From the NCBI RefSeq assembly GCF_035610345.1, contig NZ_CP141213.1:1550001-1614000 (forward strand): a stretch of DNA of 64,000 bases. Direction: 5' to 3'. Position 1 is the stretch's first letter; every line of letters begins with the position of its first letter. The DNA is from Sinorhizobium meliloti (GTDB lineage Bacteria > Pseudomonadota > Alphaproteobacteria > Rhizobiales > Rhizobiaceae). Below the pieces are notes generated by a model. The model made no database searches. It had not been told where the DNA came from and saw only the letters and a program-made list of their open reading frames with translations. Below, one piece after another: positions 27,323 to 36,531 of the stretch. Both the position numbers and the translations under genes were made by a program.

Positions 27323-28108
27323 TCATAGCCGCCAGGAGGGATTGCGCCGTTCAAAGAAGGCCGACACGCCCTCCCGTGCTTCGTCCGTTTCCCAGGTATC
27401 GGCAAGGTGCTCTATCGTCGCGGCGATGACGGCGTCGGTGATGGGAAGGCCCAGCGACCGCGCAAGCCGCTTCGCCCGCCCGGCGGCGCCCGGAGCCGCG
27501 ACGAGATAGGCCGTCACCGCGGCTTCGACGGCTCCGTCCAGCATGGTGCCGTCGACGACCGTCGTAACGAAACCGGCGACCTTCGCCTCCTCCGCACCGA
27601 AAATCCGCGCCGACATGAACAGCGGCCGCGCCCGCGCCTCGCCTGTCCGGGCAATGACATAGGGGCTGATCGTCGCCGGGATCAGCCCGAGGCGCGTCTC
27701 GGTCAGGCCGAATTGGGCGCCGGAAGCGGCGATCACCGTGTCGCAGACGCTGATCAGCCCGACGCCGCCGCCGAAGGCGTTCCCATGCACGCGCGCAATC
27801 AGCGGCTTCGGCAGATCGTTCAGCGCCTTCAGCATCATCGCAAGCCGCGTCGCCTCGGCGATCCGCGTCGGCCGGTCGGCGGAAAACTGCTGGCGCATCC
27901 ATTCGAGATCGCCGCCGGCACAGAAACTCTTGCCTTCGGCGTCGAGAATGACTGCCCTGATCGATGTGTCGGTTGCGAGCCGGTCTGCGACGGCCGTCAA
28001 TTCGCCGATCATGGTTGCAGAAAGCGCATTGTGCTTTGCTGAGCGGGCAAGCGTCACCCGGGCGACGCCGCGCTGGTCGATGGCACAGCGGATCGTATCG
28101 AAGGTCAT
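27323..28108 (-). CDS. Enoyl-CoA hydratase, probable methylglutaconyl-CoA hydratase
   Basis: 261 aa crotonase. The oxyanion-hole regions are KHNALSATMIGEL and KSFCAGGDLEWM; the active-site segment is GNAFGGGVGLISVCD, then GLTETRLGLIPATISPYV with the catalytic Glu pair. It is the last gene of the leucine/isovalerate operon and overlaps the HMG-CoA lyase gene by ATGA. In that setting it should hydrate 3-methylglutaconyl-CoA to HMG-CoA (LiuC role). It is a specific assignment from context; the family alone gives only enoyl-CoA hydratase. Confidence 0.88.
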   Translation of the reverse strand: MTFDTIRCAIDQRGVARVTLARSAKHNALSATMIGELTAVADRLATDTSIRAVILDAEGKSFCAGGDLEWMRQQFSADRPTRIAEATRLAMMLKALNDLPKPLIARVHGNAFGGGVGLISVCDTVIAASGAQFGLTETRLGLIPATISPYVIARTGEARARPLFMSARIFGAEEAKVAGFVTTVVDGTMLDGAVEAAVTAYLVAAPGAAGRAKRLARSLGLPITDAVIAATIEHLADTWETDEAREGVSAFFERRNPSWRL

Positions 28109-28974
28109 GCTGTGCTCCTCAGCGATAGTGCAAAAGCAGCGGCGCGGTCAAGTTTGTCCGAGTCGAGGCTGGTGGCAAAACCCCGCGCCTCGAGAAAGGC
28201 GTTCACTGCAAGCGTATCGACATTGCCGGCCGCTCCCGGCGCATAGGGACAACCGCCGAGCCCGCCGGCCGAAGCGTCGAAAACCCGGATATCGCGCTCC
28301 AGTGCTACCGCGATATTCTCCAGCGCCCGGCCGGACGTGTCGTGGAAATGCCCGGCGAGTTTCTTGGCATCGATCTCGCAGAGTGCCGCTATCAGCATGG
28401 CATCGATCGCTTCCGGCGTGCCGCGCCCGATCGTGTCGCCGAGGCTGATCTCGTAGCAGCCGAGGTCGGCAAGCAGCCGTGCGACGCGGGCGGTCTGCGC
28501 CGGCGCGATCGCGCCCTCATAGGGACATTCGACGACACAGCTCACATAGCCGCGCAGGGGAATGCCTTGGCGCCGGCTTGCTTCGGCGACCGGCCGAAAA
28601 CGCTCGATGCTTTCGGCAATCGAGCAGTTGATGTTCTTCTCGGAGAAGCCTTCCGACGCCGAGGCAAAGATCGCGACCTCGTCGGCGCCAGCCGCAAGCG
28701 CCGCCTCGAAGCCGCGCATATTGGGCGTCAGTGCCGCGTAACGCGTGCCCGGACGCCGGACGATGTCAGCCATGACAGCCGGCGCATCGGCCAATTGTGG
28801 TACCCAGCGCGGACTGACGAAGCTCGTTACTTCGATGCGCTCGTAACCGCAGTCGGACAGCAGATCGACGAGCCTGACCTTGTCCTCGGTGGCGACGAGC
28901 CGCGACTCGTTTTGAAGACCGTCGCGCGGCGCCACCTCGACAATCGTGACGCGCTCCTTTGCCGGCGACGTCAT
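28105..28974 (-). CDS. Hydroxymethylglutaryl-CoA lyase
   Basis: 289 aa from the ATG at 28974 (MTSPAKERVTIVEVAPRDGL). It cleaves HMG-CoA to acetoacetate and acetyl-CoA. Seen are the metal and catalytic motifs APRDGLQNE near residue 15, HFHDTSGRALEN, and the signature GLGGCPYAPGAAGNVDTL with the redox-sensitive active-site Cys. It overlaps mccA (28971) and the hydratase gene (28108) by 4 nt each. Confidence 0.95.
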   Translation of the reverse strand: MTSPAKERVTIVEVAPRDGLQNESRLVATEDKVRLVDLLSDCGYERIEVTSFVSPRWVPQLADAPAVMADIVRRPGTRYAALTPNMRGFEAALAAGADEVAIFASASEGFSEKNINCSIAESIERFRPVAEASRRQGIPLRGYVSCVVECPYEGAIAPAQTARVARLLADLGCYEISLGDTIGRGTPEAIDAMLIAALCEIDAKKLAGHFHDTSGRALENIAVALERDIRVFDASAGGLGGCPYAPGAAGNVDTLAVNAFLEARGFATSLDSDKLDRAAAFALSLRSTA

Positions 28975-30959
28975 TGCGCAGCCTCCTCCATCAGCGTCAC
29001 GAGCACCGTGCCCTCGCTGACCTGAGCGCCTTCCGCCACATGCACATTGGCGATCGTGCCCTCGCGTGAGGCCGAGAGCGTCAGTTCCATCTTCATCGCC
29101 TCCATCACGACGAGTGCCTGTCCCTTTGTCACCGCGTCGCCGGCGCCGACCCGCACCAGCTTCACGAGGCCCGGCATCGGCGCGACCAGCTCGTCGTCGG
29201 CGATCTCGCTGCTCTGCCCGCCGGTCAATCCGTCCGGCAGTTGGAACACCAGGTTGCGCCCGCCATGGAAGAGCGTCAACGCCTCGCGATCCCGCGAGAA
29301 GCGGATCAGGCGCTTCTGTCCGGCCACCTCGAGCCGGGCACCACCCTCGAAGCGGTCGAGCACGAGGACGGGCAGCGTGCTCGCGCCGGCGCGCACGGCG
29401 AACTGGTCGCGGCCGCGCGCAGCCAAGGTCACGGTTACGCGGTCGTCCGCATGCTCGATCACCACCATGCGGTGCGCGTCGCCCCAGATTTGCCAGGAAC
29501 CGAGCGACGACCATGGATCGCTCGACTTGTTCGGATCGAGCGCGCCAGTCGATATGATCGCTGCCAGCGCCAGCGCCTCGTCGCCGGGTGCGACCGGCGC
29601 GGTCAGGCGCTCGATCTCGCGGTCGATCAGCCCCGTATCCGGATGGCCGGAGCGGAAGTCGTGCTCTTCCGTCAGGCGGATGAGAAAATCGCGGTTGGTA
29701 ACGGTGCCGCCGACGCGGCATTCCTTGAGAGCGTCCTGCAACCGGCCGAGCGCCGCCGAACGGTTCTGGCCATGCACGATCAGCTTAGCAATCAGCGGAT
29801 CGTAATAGGGCGTGATCGTATCCCCCTGCCGGACGCCGGAATCGATCCGCGCAGTATCCTCGGGAAAGCTCAATTGCATCAGCCGGCCGGTCGCCGGCAG
29901 GAAGCCCCGGGCCGGATCCTCCGCATAGAGGCGCGCCTCGAAGGCCCAGCCGTTCATGGAAATATCGGCCTGTTTCTTCGGCAGCGGCTCGCCGCTGGCG
30001 ACCCGCAACTGCCATTCCACGAGATCGATGCCGGTGATCGCTTCCGTGACCGGATGCTCCACCTGCAGCCGCGTGTTCATCTCCATGAAATAGAAGTGAT
30101 CCGGCCAGAGACCGTTGGTCACATCGGCGATGAATTCCACCGTGCCGGCGCCGACATAGCCGATCGCCTGGGCGGCTCTGACCGCCGCATCGCCCATCGC
30201 GCGGCGGACCTCAGCAGTCATGCCGGGCGCCGGCGCCTCCTCGATCACCTTCTGATGTCGCCGTTGCAGCGAGCAGTCGCGCTCGAAGAGGTGAACGATA
30301 TTGCCGTGCCGGTCGCCGAAGACCTGCATCTCGATGTGACGCGGCTTCGTCAGATAGCGCTCTATAAGCACCGAACCGTCGCCGAAGGCGGATTCGGCCT
30401 CCCGTCGTGCGGTCTCCAGCGCCGGGCCGAAATCCTCCTGCCGCTCGACCCGGCGCATGCCTCTGCCGCCGCCGCCCGCCCGCGCCTTGATCAGCACCGG
30501 ATATCCGATCTCCCGTGCCCTCTCGGCAAGAAAGGATGCATCCTGCTCATCGCCGTGGTAGCCGGGCACGACCGGTACTCCGGATCGTTCCATGAGCGCC
30601 TTGGCCGCGTCCTTGAGACCCATGGCGCGGATCGCGGCCGGCGGCGGCCCGACGAATATCATGCCCGCTTCTTCGACAGCCTCGGCAAAATCGGCGTTCT
30701 CCGACAGAAAACCATAGCCCGGATGAATGGCTTGTACGCCGACGCTTCCTGCCGCTTGAACGATGGGCGCAATCGCCAGATAGCTTTCGGTGGCGGGCGC
30801 TCCCCCGATCCGGATCGCCTCGTCGGCGAGCGCCACATGGAGCGCGTCTCCGTCTGCGTCGGAATAGACGGCGACGGTGCGAATGCCGAGCCGTCGCGCG
30901 GTACGGATGATGCGGCAGGCGATCTCACCGCGATTGGCAATCAAGAGCTTCGAAAACAT
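28971..30959 (-). CDS. mccA: 3-Methylcrotonyl-CoA carboxylase, biotin-containing alpha subunit
   Basis: 662 aa. It carboxylates biotin with bicarbonate and ATP for 3-methylcrotonyl-CoA carboxylation. The biotin carboxylase domain starts MFSKLLIANRGEIACRII, with ATP-grasp segment KARAGGGGRGMRRV and active-site FMEMNTRLQVEHPVTEAITG. The C-terminal biotinyl domain has VMEAMKME, with the biotinyl lysine at residue 623. It is followed by HMG-CoA lyase in a coupled arrangement and preceded by a RidA paralogue. Propionyl-CoA carboxylase is the alternative, but the operon favours MCC. Confidence 0.93.
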   Translation of the reverse strand: MFSKLLIANRGEIACRIIRTARRLGIRTVAVYSDADGDALHVALADEAIRIGGAPATESYLAIAPIVQAAGSVGVQAIHPGYGFLSENADFAEAVEEAGMIFVGPPPAAIRAMGLKDAAKALMERSGVPVVPGYHGDEQDASFLAERAREIGYPVLIKARAGGGGRGMRRVERQEDFGPALETARREAESAFGDGSVLIERYLTKPRHIEMQVFGDRHGNIVHLFERDCSLQRRHQKVIEEAPAPGMTAEVRRAMGDAAVRAAQAIGYVGAGTVEFIADVTNGLWPDHFYFMEMNTRLQVEHPVTEAITGIDLVEWQLRVASGEPLPKKQADISMNGWAFEARLYAEDPARGFLPATGRLMQLSFPEDTARIDSGVRQGDTITPYYDPLIAKLIVHGQNRSAALGRLQDALKECRVGGTVTNRDFLIRLTEEHDFRSGHPDTGLIDREIERLTAPVAPGDEALALAAIISTGALDPNKSSDPWSSLGSWQIWGDAHRMVVIEHADDRVTVTLAARGRDQFAVRAGASTLPVLVLDRFEGGARLEVAGQKRLIRFSRDREALTLFHGGRNLVFQLPDGLTGGQSSEIADDELVAPMPGLVKLVRVGAGDAVTKGQALVVMEAMKMELTLSASREGTIANVHVAEGAQVSEGTVLVTLMEEAAQ

Positions 30960-30976
30960 GCGCCTCTTTTCCGGTG

Positions 30977-31360
30977 CTATTGCGCCGCTACCACTTCGAC
31001 TTCCATGAGCCAGGCCGAATCGAAAATGCCGGTGATCACCACCGTCATCGCTGGCGCCAGCGAGCCGAGATAGTCGTTGCGGATTTCACGGTTTGCCACG
31101 ACATGCTGCCTGTCGGCGAGATAGGTCGTGACCTTGACGATGTCGGTCTTGGACATGCCGGCCGCCTTGAGCTGCGCATCGACGTTCAGCCAGACCTGGC
31201 GCGCCTGCGCTTCGAAACCTTCCGGCACGACGTCGTCCGACGTCACCGGAATTTGGCCGCTGACGAAAAGCATCCGCCGGAAATCCTCGACGCTGACAGC
31301 CTGCGAATAACCGCCGCGCGGCTGCGGTGCATTCAGGGCATTGATGTTGTCGCGTTTCAT
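30977..31360 (-). CDS. RidA-family protein lacking the catalytic arginine
   Basis: 127 aa from the ATG at 31360, which has GAGAGG at 7-nt spacing; a GTG 18 nt upstream is less likely. The fold is RidA (QAVSVEDFRRMLFVSGQIPV, later GMSKTDIVKVTTYLADRQHV). The segment that normally reads PAR (arginine binding the imino-acid carboxylate) reads APAMTVVITGIF, so the key Arg is replaced by Met. Canonical imine deaminase activity is therefore doubtful. The gene is embedded between mccB and mccA in the leucine operon. Confidence 0.85.
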   Translation of the reverse strand: MKRDNINALNAPQPRGGYSQAVSVEDFRRMLFVSGQIPVTSDDVVPEGFEAQARQVWLNVDAQLKAAGMSKTDIVKVTTYLADRQHVVANREIRNDYLGSLAPAMTVVITGIFDSAWLMEVEVVAAQ

Positions 31361-31374
31361 CTCGGGACCTCTCG

Positions 31375-32982
31375 TCACATTCTGAACAGTCCGAAGCGCG
31401 TCTCCTCGATCGGCGCGTTCAAAGCCGCCGACAGAGACAGCGCCAGCACGTCGCGGCTCTTGCGCGGATCGATCACGCCGTCATCCCAAAGCCTTGCCGA
31501 TGCATAGAGTGGATGGCTCTGCCGTTCGAACAGATCGAGCACCGGCTGGCGAAAGCGTGCCTCCTCCTCTTCGCTCCACGGTTTCCCCGACCGCTTCAAG
31601 GCTTCGCCGCGCACAGAGGAGAGGACGCCTGCCGCCTGTTCGCCGCCCATGACCGAAATGCGGCTGTTCGGCCACGTCCAGAGAAACCGCGGCGAGAAGG
31701 CGCGCCCGCACATCCCGTAATTGCCTGCCCCGAACGAGCCGCCGACCAGCATGGTGATCTTCGGCACCTTCACGGTGGCGACTGCGGTCACCAGCTTGGC
31801 GCCGTGCTTGGCAATTCCCTCCGTCTCGTATTTGCGGCCGACCATGAAGCCGGTGATGTTCTGCAGAAAGACCAGCGGAATCCTGCGCTGGGCGCAGAGC
31901 TCCACGAAATGGGCGCCCTTGACGGCCGATTCCGAGAAGAGCACGCCATTATTGGCGACGATGCCGACGGGAATTCCGTGGACGTGGGCGAAGCCGCAAA
32001 CGAGCGTGGTGCCGAAGCGCGCCTTGAACTCGTCGAAACGGGAACCGTCGACAAGCCGGGCGACCACCTCGCGGATCTCGTAGGGTGTCTTGAGGTCGGC
32101 GGGGACGATGCCGGCGATCTCATCCGGATCGTAGAGTGGCGGCTCCGGCTCGATGCGCTCGACTGGCCACGGCTTCTCACGGTTCAAGGCCGAAACGGCC
32201 CGGCGCGCCAAGGCCAGCGCATGCGCATCGTCGCGCGCAAGGTGATCGGCAACGCCCGAAAGACGCGTGTGGACGTCGGCGCCGCCAAGGTCTTCGGCCG
32301 AGACTACCTCGCCGGTCGCCGCGCGAACGAGCGGCGGCCCTGCGAGAAAGATGGTGCCCTGCTTTTCGACGATGATCGCTTCGTCGGACATGGCCGGCAC
32401 ATAGGCGCCCCCCGCCGTGCAGGATCCCATGACCACCGCGATCTGAGGGATGCCGGCCGCCGACATGTTGGCCTGGTTGTAGAAGATGCGGCCGAAATGG
32501 TCCCGGTCCGGAAAGACCTCGTCCTGGTTCGGCAGGTTCGCGCCGCCGGAGTCGACAAGATAGACGCAGGGCAGCCGGTTCTCCGCCGCGATCTCCTGCG
32601 CGCGCAAATGCTTCTTGACCGTCAGCGGATAATAGGTGCCGCCTTTGACCGTCGGATCGTTGCAGACGATCATGCACTCGCGGCCGGAAATCCGGCCAAT
32701 GCCGGTGATCAGGCCCGCGCCCGGCGCATCGTCGTTGTACATTCCATGTGCGGCGGTCGCTCCGACCTCCAGAAAAGGCGTGCCCGGATCGATGAGAGTA
32801 GCGAGCCGATCCCGCGGCAGGAGCTTGCCCCGGCTGACGTGGCGCTCGCGCGCCGTCTCGCCGCCACCGGCTGCGGCCAGGCGCACCGCGTCCTCGACCG
32901 TCGCGATGGCCTCCGTCATGGCCGCGCGGTTCGCCTTGAACTCCTCCGAGGACGGCGAAATATGCGAACGCAATACTGTCAT
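31375..32982 (-). CDS. mccB: 3-Methylcrotonyl-CoA carboxylase, carboxyltransferase beta subunit
   Basis: 535 aa crotonase-fold carboxyltransferase. Seen are [20 protein letters not shown] near residue 55, [37 protein letters not shown] (oxyanion hole), [15 protein letters not shown], and [19 protein letters not shown]. These motifs ([12 protein letters not shown] in particular) are typical of MCC-beta. It transfers CO2 from biotin on MccA. It lies between ivd and the RidA paralogue in the operon. Confidence 0.95.
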   Translation of the reverse strand: MTVLRSHISPSSEEFKANRAAMTEAIATVEDAVRLAAAGGGETARERHVSRGKLLPRDRLATLIDPGTPFLEVGATAAHGMYNDDAPGAGLITGIGRISGRECMIVCNDPTVKGGTYYPLTVKKHLRAQEIAAENRLPCVYLVDSGGANLPNQDEVFPDRDHFGRIFYNQANMSAAGIPQIAVVMGSCTAGGAYVPAMSDEAIIVEKQGTIFLAGPPLVRAATGEVVSAEDLGGADVHTRLSGVADHLARDDAHALALARRAVSALNREKPWPVERIEPEPPLYDPDEIAGIVPADLKTPYEIREVVARLVDGSRFDEFKARFGTTLVCGFAHVHGIPVGIVANNGVLFSESAVKGAHFVELCAQRRIPLVFLQNITGFMVGRKYETEGIAKHGAKLVTAVATVKVPKITMLVGGSFGAGNYGMCGRAFSPRFLWTWPNSRISVMGGEQAAGVLSSVRGEALKRSGKPWSEEEEARFRQPVLDLFERQSHPLYASARLWDDGVIDPRKSRDVLALSLSAALNAPIEETRFGLFRM

Positions 32983-33009
32983 GCTCCCCCCAAGCGTTAC
33001 CTATTCGGC

Positions 33010-34173
33010 CTATTTCGTTTCGGCGAAGAGCTCCCGTCCGATCAGCATGCGACGGATCTCGCTCGTGCCCGCACCGATCTCGTACAGCTTGGCGTCGCGC
33101 AGCAGCCGGCCTGCCGGATAATCGTTGGTGTAGCCGTTGCCACCCAGCGCCTGTATCGCCTCCAGCGCCATGGCCGTCGCCTTTTCCGCCGCATAGAGAA
33201 TACAGCCGGCCGCGTCCTTGCGCGCAGTCTCACCACGGTCGCATGCGGCCGCCACGGCATAGACATAGGCCCGCGCGGCATTCATCGTCACATACATGTC
33301 GGCAAGCTTTCCCTGCATCAACTGGAACTCGCCGATCGGTTGCCCGAACTGCTTGCGCTCATGGAGATAGGGGACGACGACATCGAGGCAAGCGGCCATG
33401 ATCCCGAGCGGTCCGGCAGAAAGCACGACCCGCTCGTAATCGAGGCCGGACATCAGCACCTTGACGCCCTCCCCCACGCCGCCGAGCACGTTTTCCTCCG
33501 GCACCTCGCAATCCGTGAAGATGAGTTCCGACGTGTTCGATCCGCGCATGCCGAGCTTGTCGAGCTTCTGGCCGGCCGAAAAGCCGGGGAATGCTTTTTC
33601 CACCAGGAAAGCGGTGATGCCGCGCGGTCCGGCTGCCGGATCGGTCTTGGCGTAGACGACCAGGACATCGGCGTCAGGGCCGTTGGTGATCCACATTTTG
33701 CTGCCGTTCAGGACGTAACGGTCGCCGCGCTTGTCGGCCCTGAGTTTCATCGAAACGACATCGGAGCCGGCGCCGGGCTCGGACATGGCAAGCGCCCCGA
33801 CATGCTCGCCTGAAATGAGCTTCGGCAGATATCTGCTCTTCTGTGCCGGTTTGCCGTTGCGGTTGATCTGATTGACGCAGAGATTGGAGTGGGCGCCGTA
33901 GCTCAGGCCCACCGAAGCGGATGCGCGGCTGATCTCTTCCATCGCCACGCAATGGGCGAGATAGCCGAGTCCCGCACCGCCATGAGCCTCGTCGGCGGTA
34001 ACGCCGAGCAGGCCGATCTCCCCCATCTCCCGCCAGAGCGACATCGGAAAGGCGTTTTTGCGATCCACATCGTCCGCAAGCGGCGCGATTCGCTCCGCTG
34101 CGAAGCGGCGCACGCTCTCGCGCAGCGCATCGATCTCCTCGCCAAGCGCGAAGTTCAATCCAGCTTCAAACAT
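33010..34173 (-). CDS. ivd: Isovaleryl-CoA dehydrogenase
   Basis: 387 aa from the ATG at 34173 ([20 protein letters not shown]), with GGAGG at 8-nt spacing; the open frame runs further upstream but without a better start. It oxidises isovaleryl-CoA to 3-methylcrotonyl-CoA with FAD. Acyl-CoA dehydrogenase signatures include [19 protein letters not shown] and [18 protein letters not shown]. The glutamate of [17 protein letters not shown] matches the catalytic base position of isovaleryl-CoA dehydrogenases. [20 protein letters not shown] is near the C-terminus. It is the first gene of the liu-type operon. A short palindrome around 34341-34354 (GCATT/AATGC) upstream could be a regulator site. Confidence 0.94.
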   Translation of the reverse strand: MFEAGLNFALGEEIDALRESVRRFAAERIAPLADDVDRKNAFPMSLWREMGEIGLLGVTADEAHGGAGLGYLAHCVAMEEISRASASVGLSYGAHSNLCVNQINRNGKPAQKSRYLPKLISGEHVGALAMSEPGAGSDVVSMKLRADKRGDRYVLNGSKMWITNGPDADVLVVYAKTDPAAGPRGITAFLVEKAFPGFSAGQKLDKLGMRGSNTSELIFTDCEVPEENVLGGVGEGVKVLMSGLDYERVVLSAGPLGIMAACLDVVVPYLHERKQFGQPIGEFQLMQGKLADMYVTMNAARAYVYAVAAACDRGETARKDAAGCILYAAEKATAMALEAIQALGGNGYTNDYPAGRLLRDAKLYEIGAGTSEIRRMLIGRELFAETK

Positions 34174-34358
34174 TTCCATCTCCTCCCGACGCCCGCTCCA
34201 CGATCTCCCCATCGCCGAGCAGAAGTGAGCCGCTACGGTGTGTCGCCGCACGTCCACCGTCGCGAACGATAACATCGCCGCCGGCTAATTTCCTTCCAAA
34301 GAGCCGGCGTGCCAAGCACGATCTGCAAAGACCGCGGCGGGCATTGCGAAATGCAACC

Positions 34359-34895
34359 TTAAAGACGGGCGAGACCTGCAAGCGCCTCGCGGACGATCTC
34401 CGCCAGCGGTTGGGCGACGTCTACGGCGACCGTCCTCACCTCCCCTGTCGGATCCTCGAGCGTCGCAAGCTGCGTCTGCAGCAAAGAGGACGGCATGAAA
34501 TGCCCTGTGCGGTGGTGCATCCGCTCCGCAAGCACGGACTCGCTGCCGTGGAGAAAGACGAAGGCCAGGCCGCCGGGTGTGCTTTCGCGAAGCTTGTCCC
34601 TGTAGCTGCGCTTGAGGGCGGAGCAGGAAACGACAACGGGCTCCCGGCTCGCCAGTTGCTCTCCGATCGCAGCGAGCCACGGCCAGCGGTCGTCGTCGGT
34701 GAGCGGAATCCCCTCGGACATTTTCCTGATGTTTTCCGGAGGATGGAGCGCGTCGCCTTCGATGAAGGGATATCCGCAAGCTTCCGAGATCGCCTCCCCC
34801 ACCGACGATTTGCCGCTGCCGGAGACGCCCATGACGACGATCGAGCCGGCAAAGTGCCGTGGCGGGGTTGCTTCTGATTTGGACTCAACACTCAT
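34359..34895 (-). CDS. gntK: Gluconokinase
   Basis: 178 aa, usual length. It phosphorylates gluconate to 6-phosphogluconate. The P-loop is VMGVSGSGKSSVGEAI near residue 21, followed by FIEGDALHPPENIRKMSEGI and PLTDDDRWPWLAAI, the gluconokinase signature, and the SCSALKRSYRDKLRE segment. No gluconate transporter is adjacent. It is a single gene convergent with nothing, sharing a 251-bp upstream region with the divergent Xre regulator at 35147. Confidence 0.94.
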   Translation of the reverse strand: MSVESKSEATPPRHFAGSIVVMGVSGSGKSSVGEAISEACGYPFIEGDALHPPENIRKMSEGIPLTDDDRWPWLAAIGEQLASREPVVVSCSALKRSYRDKLRESTPGGLAFVFLHGSESVLAERMHHRTGHFMPSSLLQTQLATLEDPTGEVRTVAVDVAQPLAEIVREALAGLARL

Positions 34896-34977
34896 TGTCG
34901 CAGGCTTCCACTCCTTACTGATGTTCCCTTAAATCCTATCCGATTCGACGACAACGTTCCGGTACATGAATGCAGCC

Positions 34978-35000
34978 ACTTGCCCCCTGGTGCGGCAAGT
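34978..35000. promoter_or_regulatory. Inverted repeat between gntK and the Xre regulator gene
   Basis: ACTTGCC (34978-34984) and GGCAAGT (34994-35000) are exact reverse complements with a 9-nt spacer, in the 251-bp divergent spacer 34896-35146. This could be an autoregulatory site for the Xre protein or a gntK operator. The remaining spacer holds no visible gene. Confidence 0.35.
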
Positions 35001-35146
35001 TCTCTGCCGACCGGCGATTCGAACCCGACAATCATTGGAAACTTGCGTTTTGCCACAGAAAGCGACGCGTGCTGATTGCATCGCGGCGTTCATTCAAGCA
35101 AACTTATATGCCATAAGCTGAATCGAACTCGCGAGGAGACTACCAG

Positions 35147-35605
35147 ATGAACAAAAAGGATCCTAACCCGATCGATGCCTTTGTCGGCTCGCGTGTTCGC
35201 ATGCGCAGGCTGATGATAGGTCTGAGCCAGGAAAAGCTCGCCGACGGGCTCGGCATCACCTTTCAGCAAGTCCAGAAGTACGAAAAAGGCACCAACCGCA
35301 TCGGCGCCAGCCGGTTGCAGGCGATCGCCGACATACTCGGTGTTCATCCGAGCTTTTTCTTCCAGCAGGACGAGGGCAGCGCCCAATCGGGCAAGCCCGC
35401 TGCAGATGTTCACGAATCCCAGGAGATTTCATCCTTCGTCGCCTCGAAGGAGGGTATCGCACTCAACCGGGCCTTCCTGAAGATCACCGACCCGGTGCTT
35501 CGCAAGAAGATCATCTCTCTCGTCGCGGCGATGGCGCAGACGCCCGAGTCGGATCAGACCCACGCCCAATCCGGAACCCGCCCCGCGGAATCACTTCATG
35601 GCTGA
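35147..35605 (+). CDS. PraR/PhrR-like Xre-family transcriptional regulator
   Basis: 152 aa. The N-terminal helix-turn-helix (VGSRVRMRRLMIGLSQEKLA, continuing GITFQQVQKYEKGTNRIGAS) is nearly diagnostic of the rhizobial PraR/PhrR group, which controls attachment, quorum-sensing and stress genes. The C-terminal half contains FVASKEGIALNRAFLKI, also typical. The RBS GAGGAG precedes the ATG at 35147. A hairpin terminator follows at 35644. The target genes of this paralogue are unknown; the neighbouring TfuA gene is on the same strand. Confidence 0.88.
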   Translation: MNKKDPNPIDAFVGSRVRMRRLMIGLSQEKLADGLGITFQQVQKYEKGTNRIGASRLQAIADILGVHPSFFFQQDEGSAQSGKPAADVHESQEISSFVASKEGIALNRAFLKITDPVLRKKIISLVAAMAQTPESDQTHAQSGTRPAESLHG

Positions 35606-35643
35606 AGATCGCCATGAACATGGCTGTCCATGAAGACGATTGA

Positions 35644-35670
35644 CGGCGGACAGGCTGCCTCCGCCGTTTT
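35644..35670 (+). terminator. Probable rho-independent terminator after the Xre gene
   Basis: CGGCGGA (35644-35650) pairs with TCCGCCG (35660-35666) around a 9-nt loop, followed by TTTT. It lies 38 bp beyond the Xre stop codon and 18 bp before the TfuA start, so it probably separates the two transcription units, at least partly. Confidence 0.55.
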
Positions 35671-35688
35671 CAAATCCACTGAGGCGGA

Positions 35689-36420
35689 ATGAAAGTCGTA
35701 TTCGTTGGCCCGACCGTTCCCGACGCTGTACGGTTGGCCGGCGATGCGCTCACGATCCGCCCGCCTGCCAGGCAGGGCGATGTTCTCCGGGCGGTGCACG
35801 ACGGCGCTGCGGCCATCGGCCTGATCGACGGCAACTTCGAACATGTCGCGCCCGTTTGGCACAAGGAAATTCTCTTCGCCCTTTCCGAGGGCGTGGCCGT
35901 CTTCGGCGCAGCGAGCATGGGTGCTCTGCGCGCGGCCGAATGCGCCGATTTCGGAATGGCGGGCATCGGCGAGATCTTTCGCCAATATGCAAGCGGCGAG
36001 GCCGAAGACGATTCCGACGTAGCACTGCTCCACGCTCCCGAGGAACTCGGCTACGCGCCGCTGACCATTCCCCTCGTCAATGTCAGAGCAACCCTCCGCC
36101 GGCTCCTGGAACTGCGATCGTTGTCCGTCGAAGATGCCGCTGATGTCGAGGAAGCCGCATCCTCCTTGTTCTACAAGGAACGGAGCTGGGGTGCGATCGC
36201 TGCGCACGCCCGGCTGATAACGAGCGGCGATGCACTGATCGGGAAGCTGCGGGCGGGCTATGTGGATCAGAAGCGGGCCGACGGCCTCGAGCTTCTGGAA
36301 ACGGTGTGCAGCCACACAGGCGAACGACAGCATGCGAAATGCCAATGGACGTTCCATGCGACCAGCCTCTGGGCGAGAGCGCTTGACCCGTTGCCGACTT
36401 CCACAAATGAACCTGCCTGA
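35689..36420 (+). CDS. TfuA-like protein, without a YcaO partner nearby
   Basis: 243 aa. TfuA proteins act with YcaO cyclodehydratases in ribosomal-peptide thioamidation; the name comes from trifolitoxin synthesis in Rhizobium. The family core is visible: FVGPTVPDAVRLAGDALTIR (divergent start), RQGDVLRAVHDGAAAIGLID, PVWHKEILFALSEGVAVFG, and AASMGALRAAECADFGMAGI. The RBS GAGGCGGA precedes the ATG at 35689. No YcaO domain or precursor peptide gene is seen within this window, so its partner must be elsewhere or it has another role. Confidence 0.85.
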   Translation: MKVVFVGPTVPDAVRLAGDALTIRPPARQGDVLRAVHDGAAAIGLIDGNFEHVAPVWHKEILFALSEGVAVFGAASMGALRAAECADFGMAGIGEIFRQYASGEAEDDSDVALLHAPEELGYAPLTIPLVNVRATLRRLLELRSLSVEDAADVEEAASSLFYKERSWGAIAAHARLITSGDALIGKLRAGYVDQKRADGLELLETVCSHTGERQHAKCQWTFHATSLWARALDPLPTSTNEPA

Positions 36421-36450
36421 ATTTACGCCAGACCGGCGGCCATCTGCTTC

Positions 36451-36506
36451 ATATTTAGGCATCTGGGTATATCGCAAAATATTTAGGCATATCTATATTG
36501 CGGAAA
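36451..36506. repeat. Two tandem 28-nt direct repeats upstream of nasT
   Basis: ATATTTAGGCAT occurs at 36451-36462 and again at 36479-36490, exactly 28 nt apart. The remainder of each unit is also similar (TATATCGCAAAA against TATATTGCGGAAA). The second unit ends 25 nt before the NasT start codon. The stretch is A+T-rich in a GC-rich setting and is probably an activator or operator region for nasT-nasS. Confidence 0.6.
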
Positions 36507-36531
36507 TTGCTGCATCGCATCATGATACGGC

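Noticed and set aside
31513..33813. 766-codon open frame on the plus strand
   Set aside because: Antisense to mccB and ivd, Arg/Asp/His-rich shadow without motifs.
34896..36531. Possible RiPP gene cluster around TfuA
   Set aside because: No YcaO domain, precursor-peptide frame or transporter was found within 5 kb either side, so only a lone TfuA is reported.
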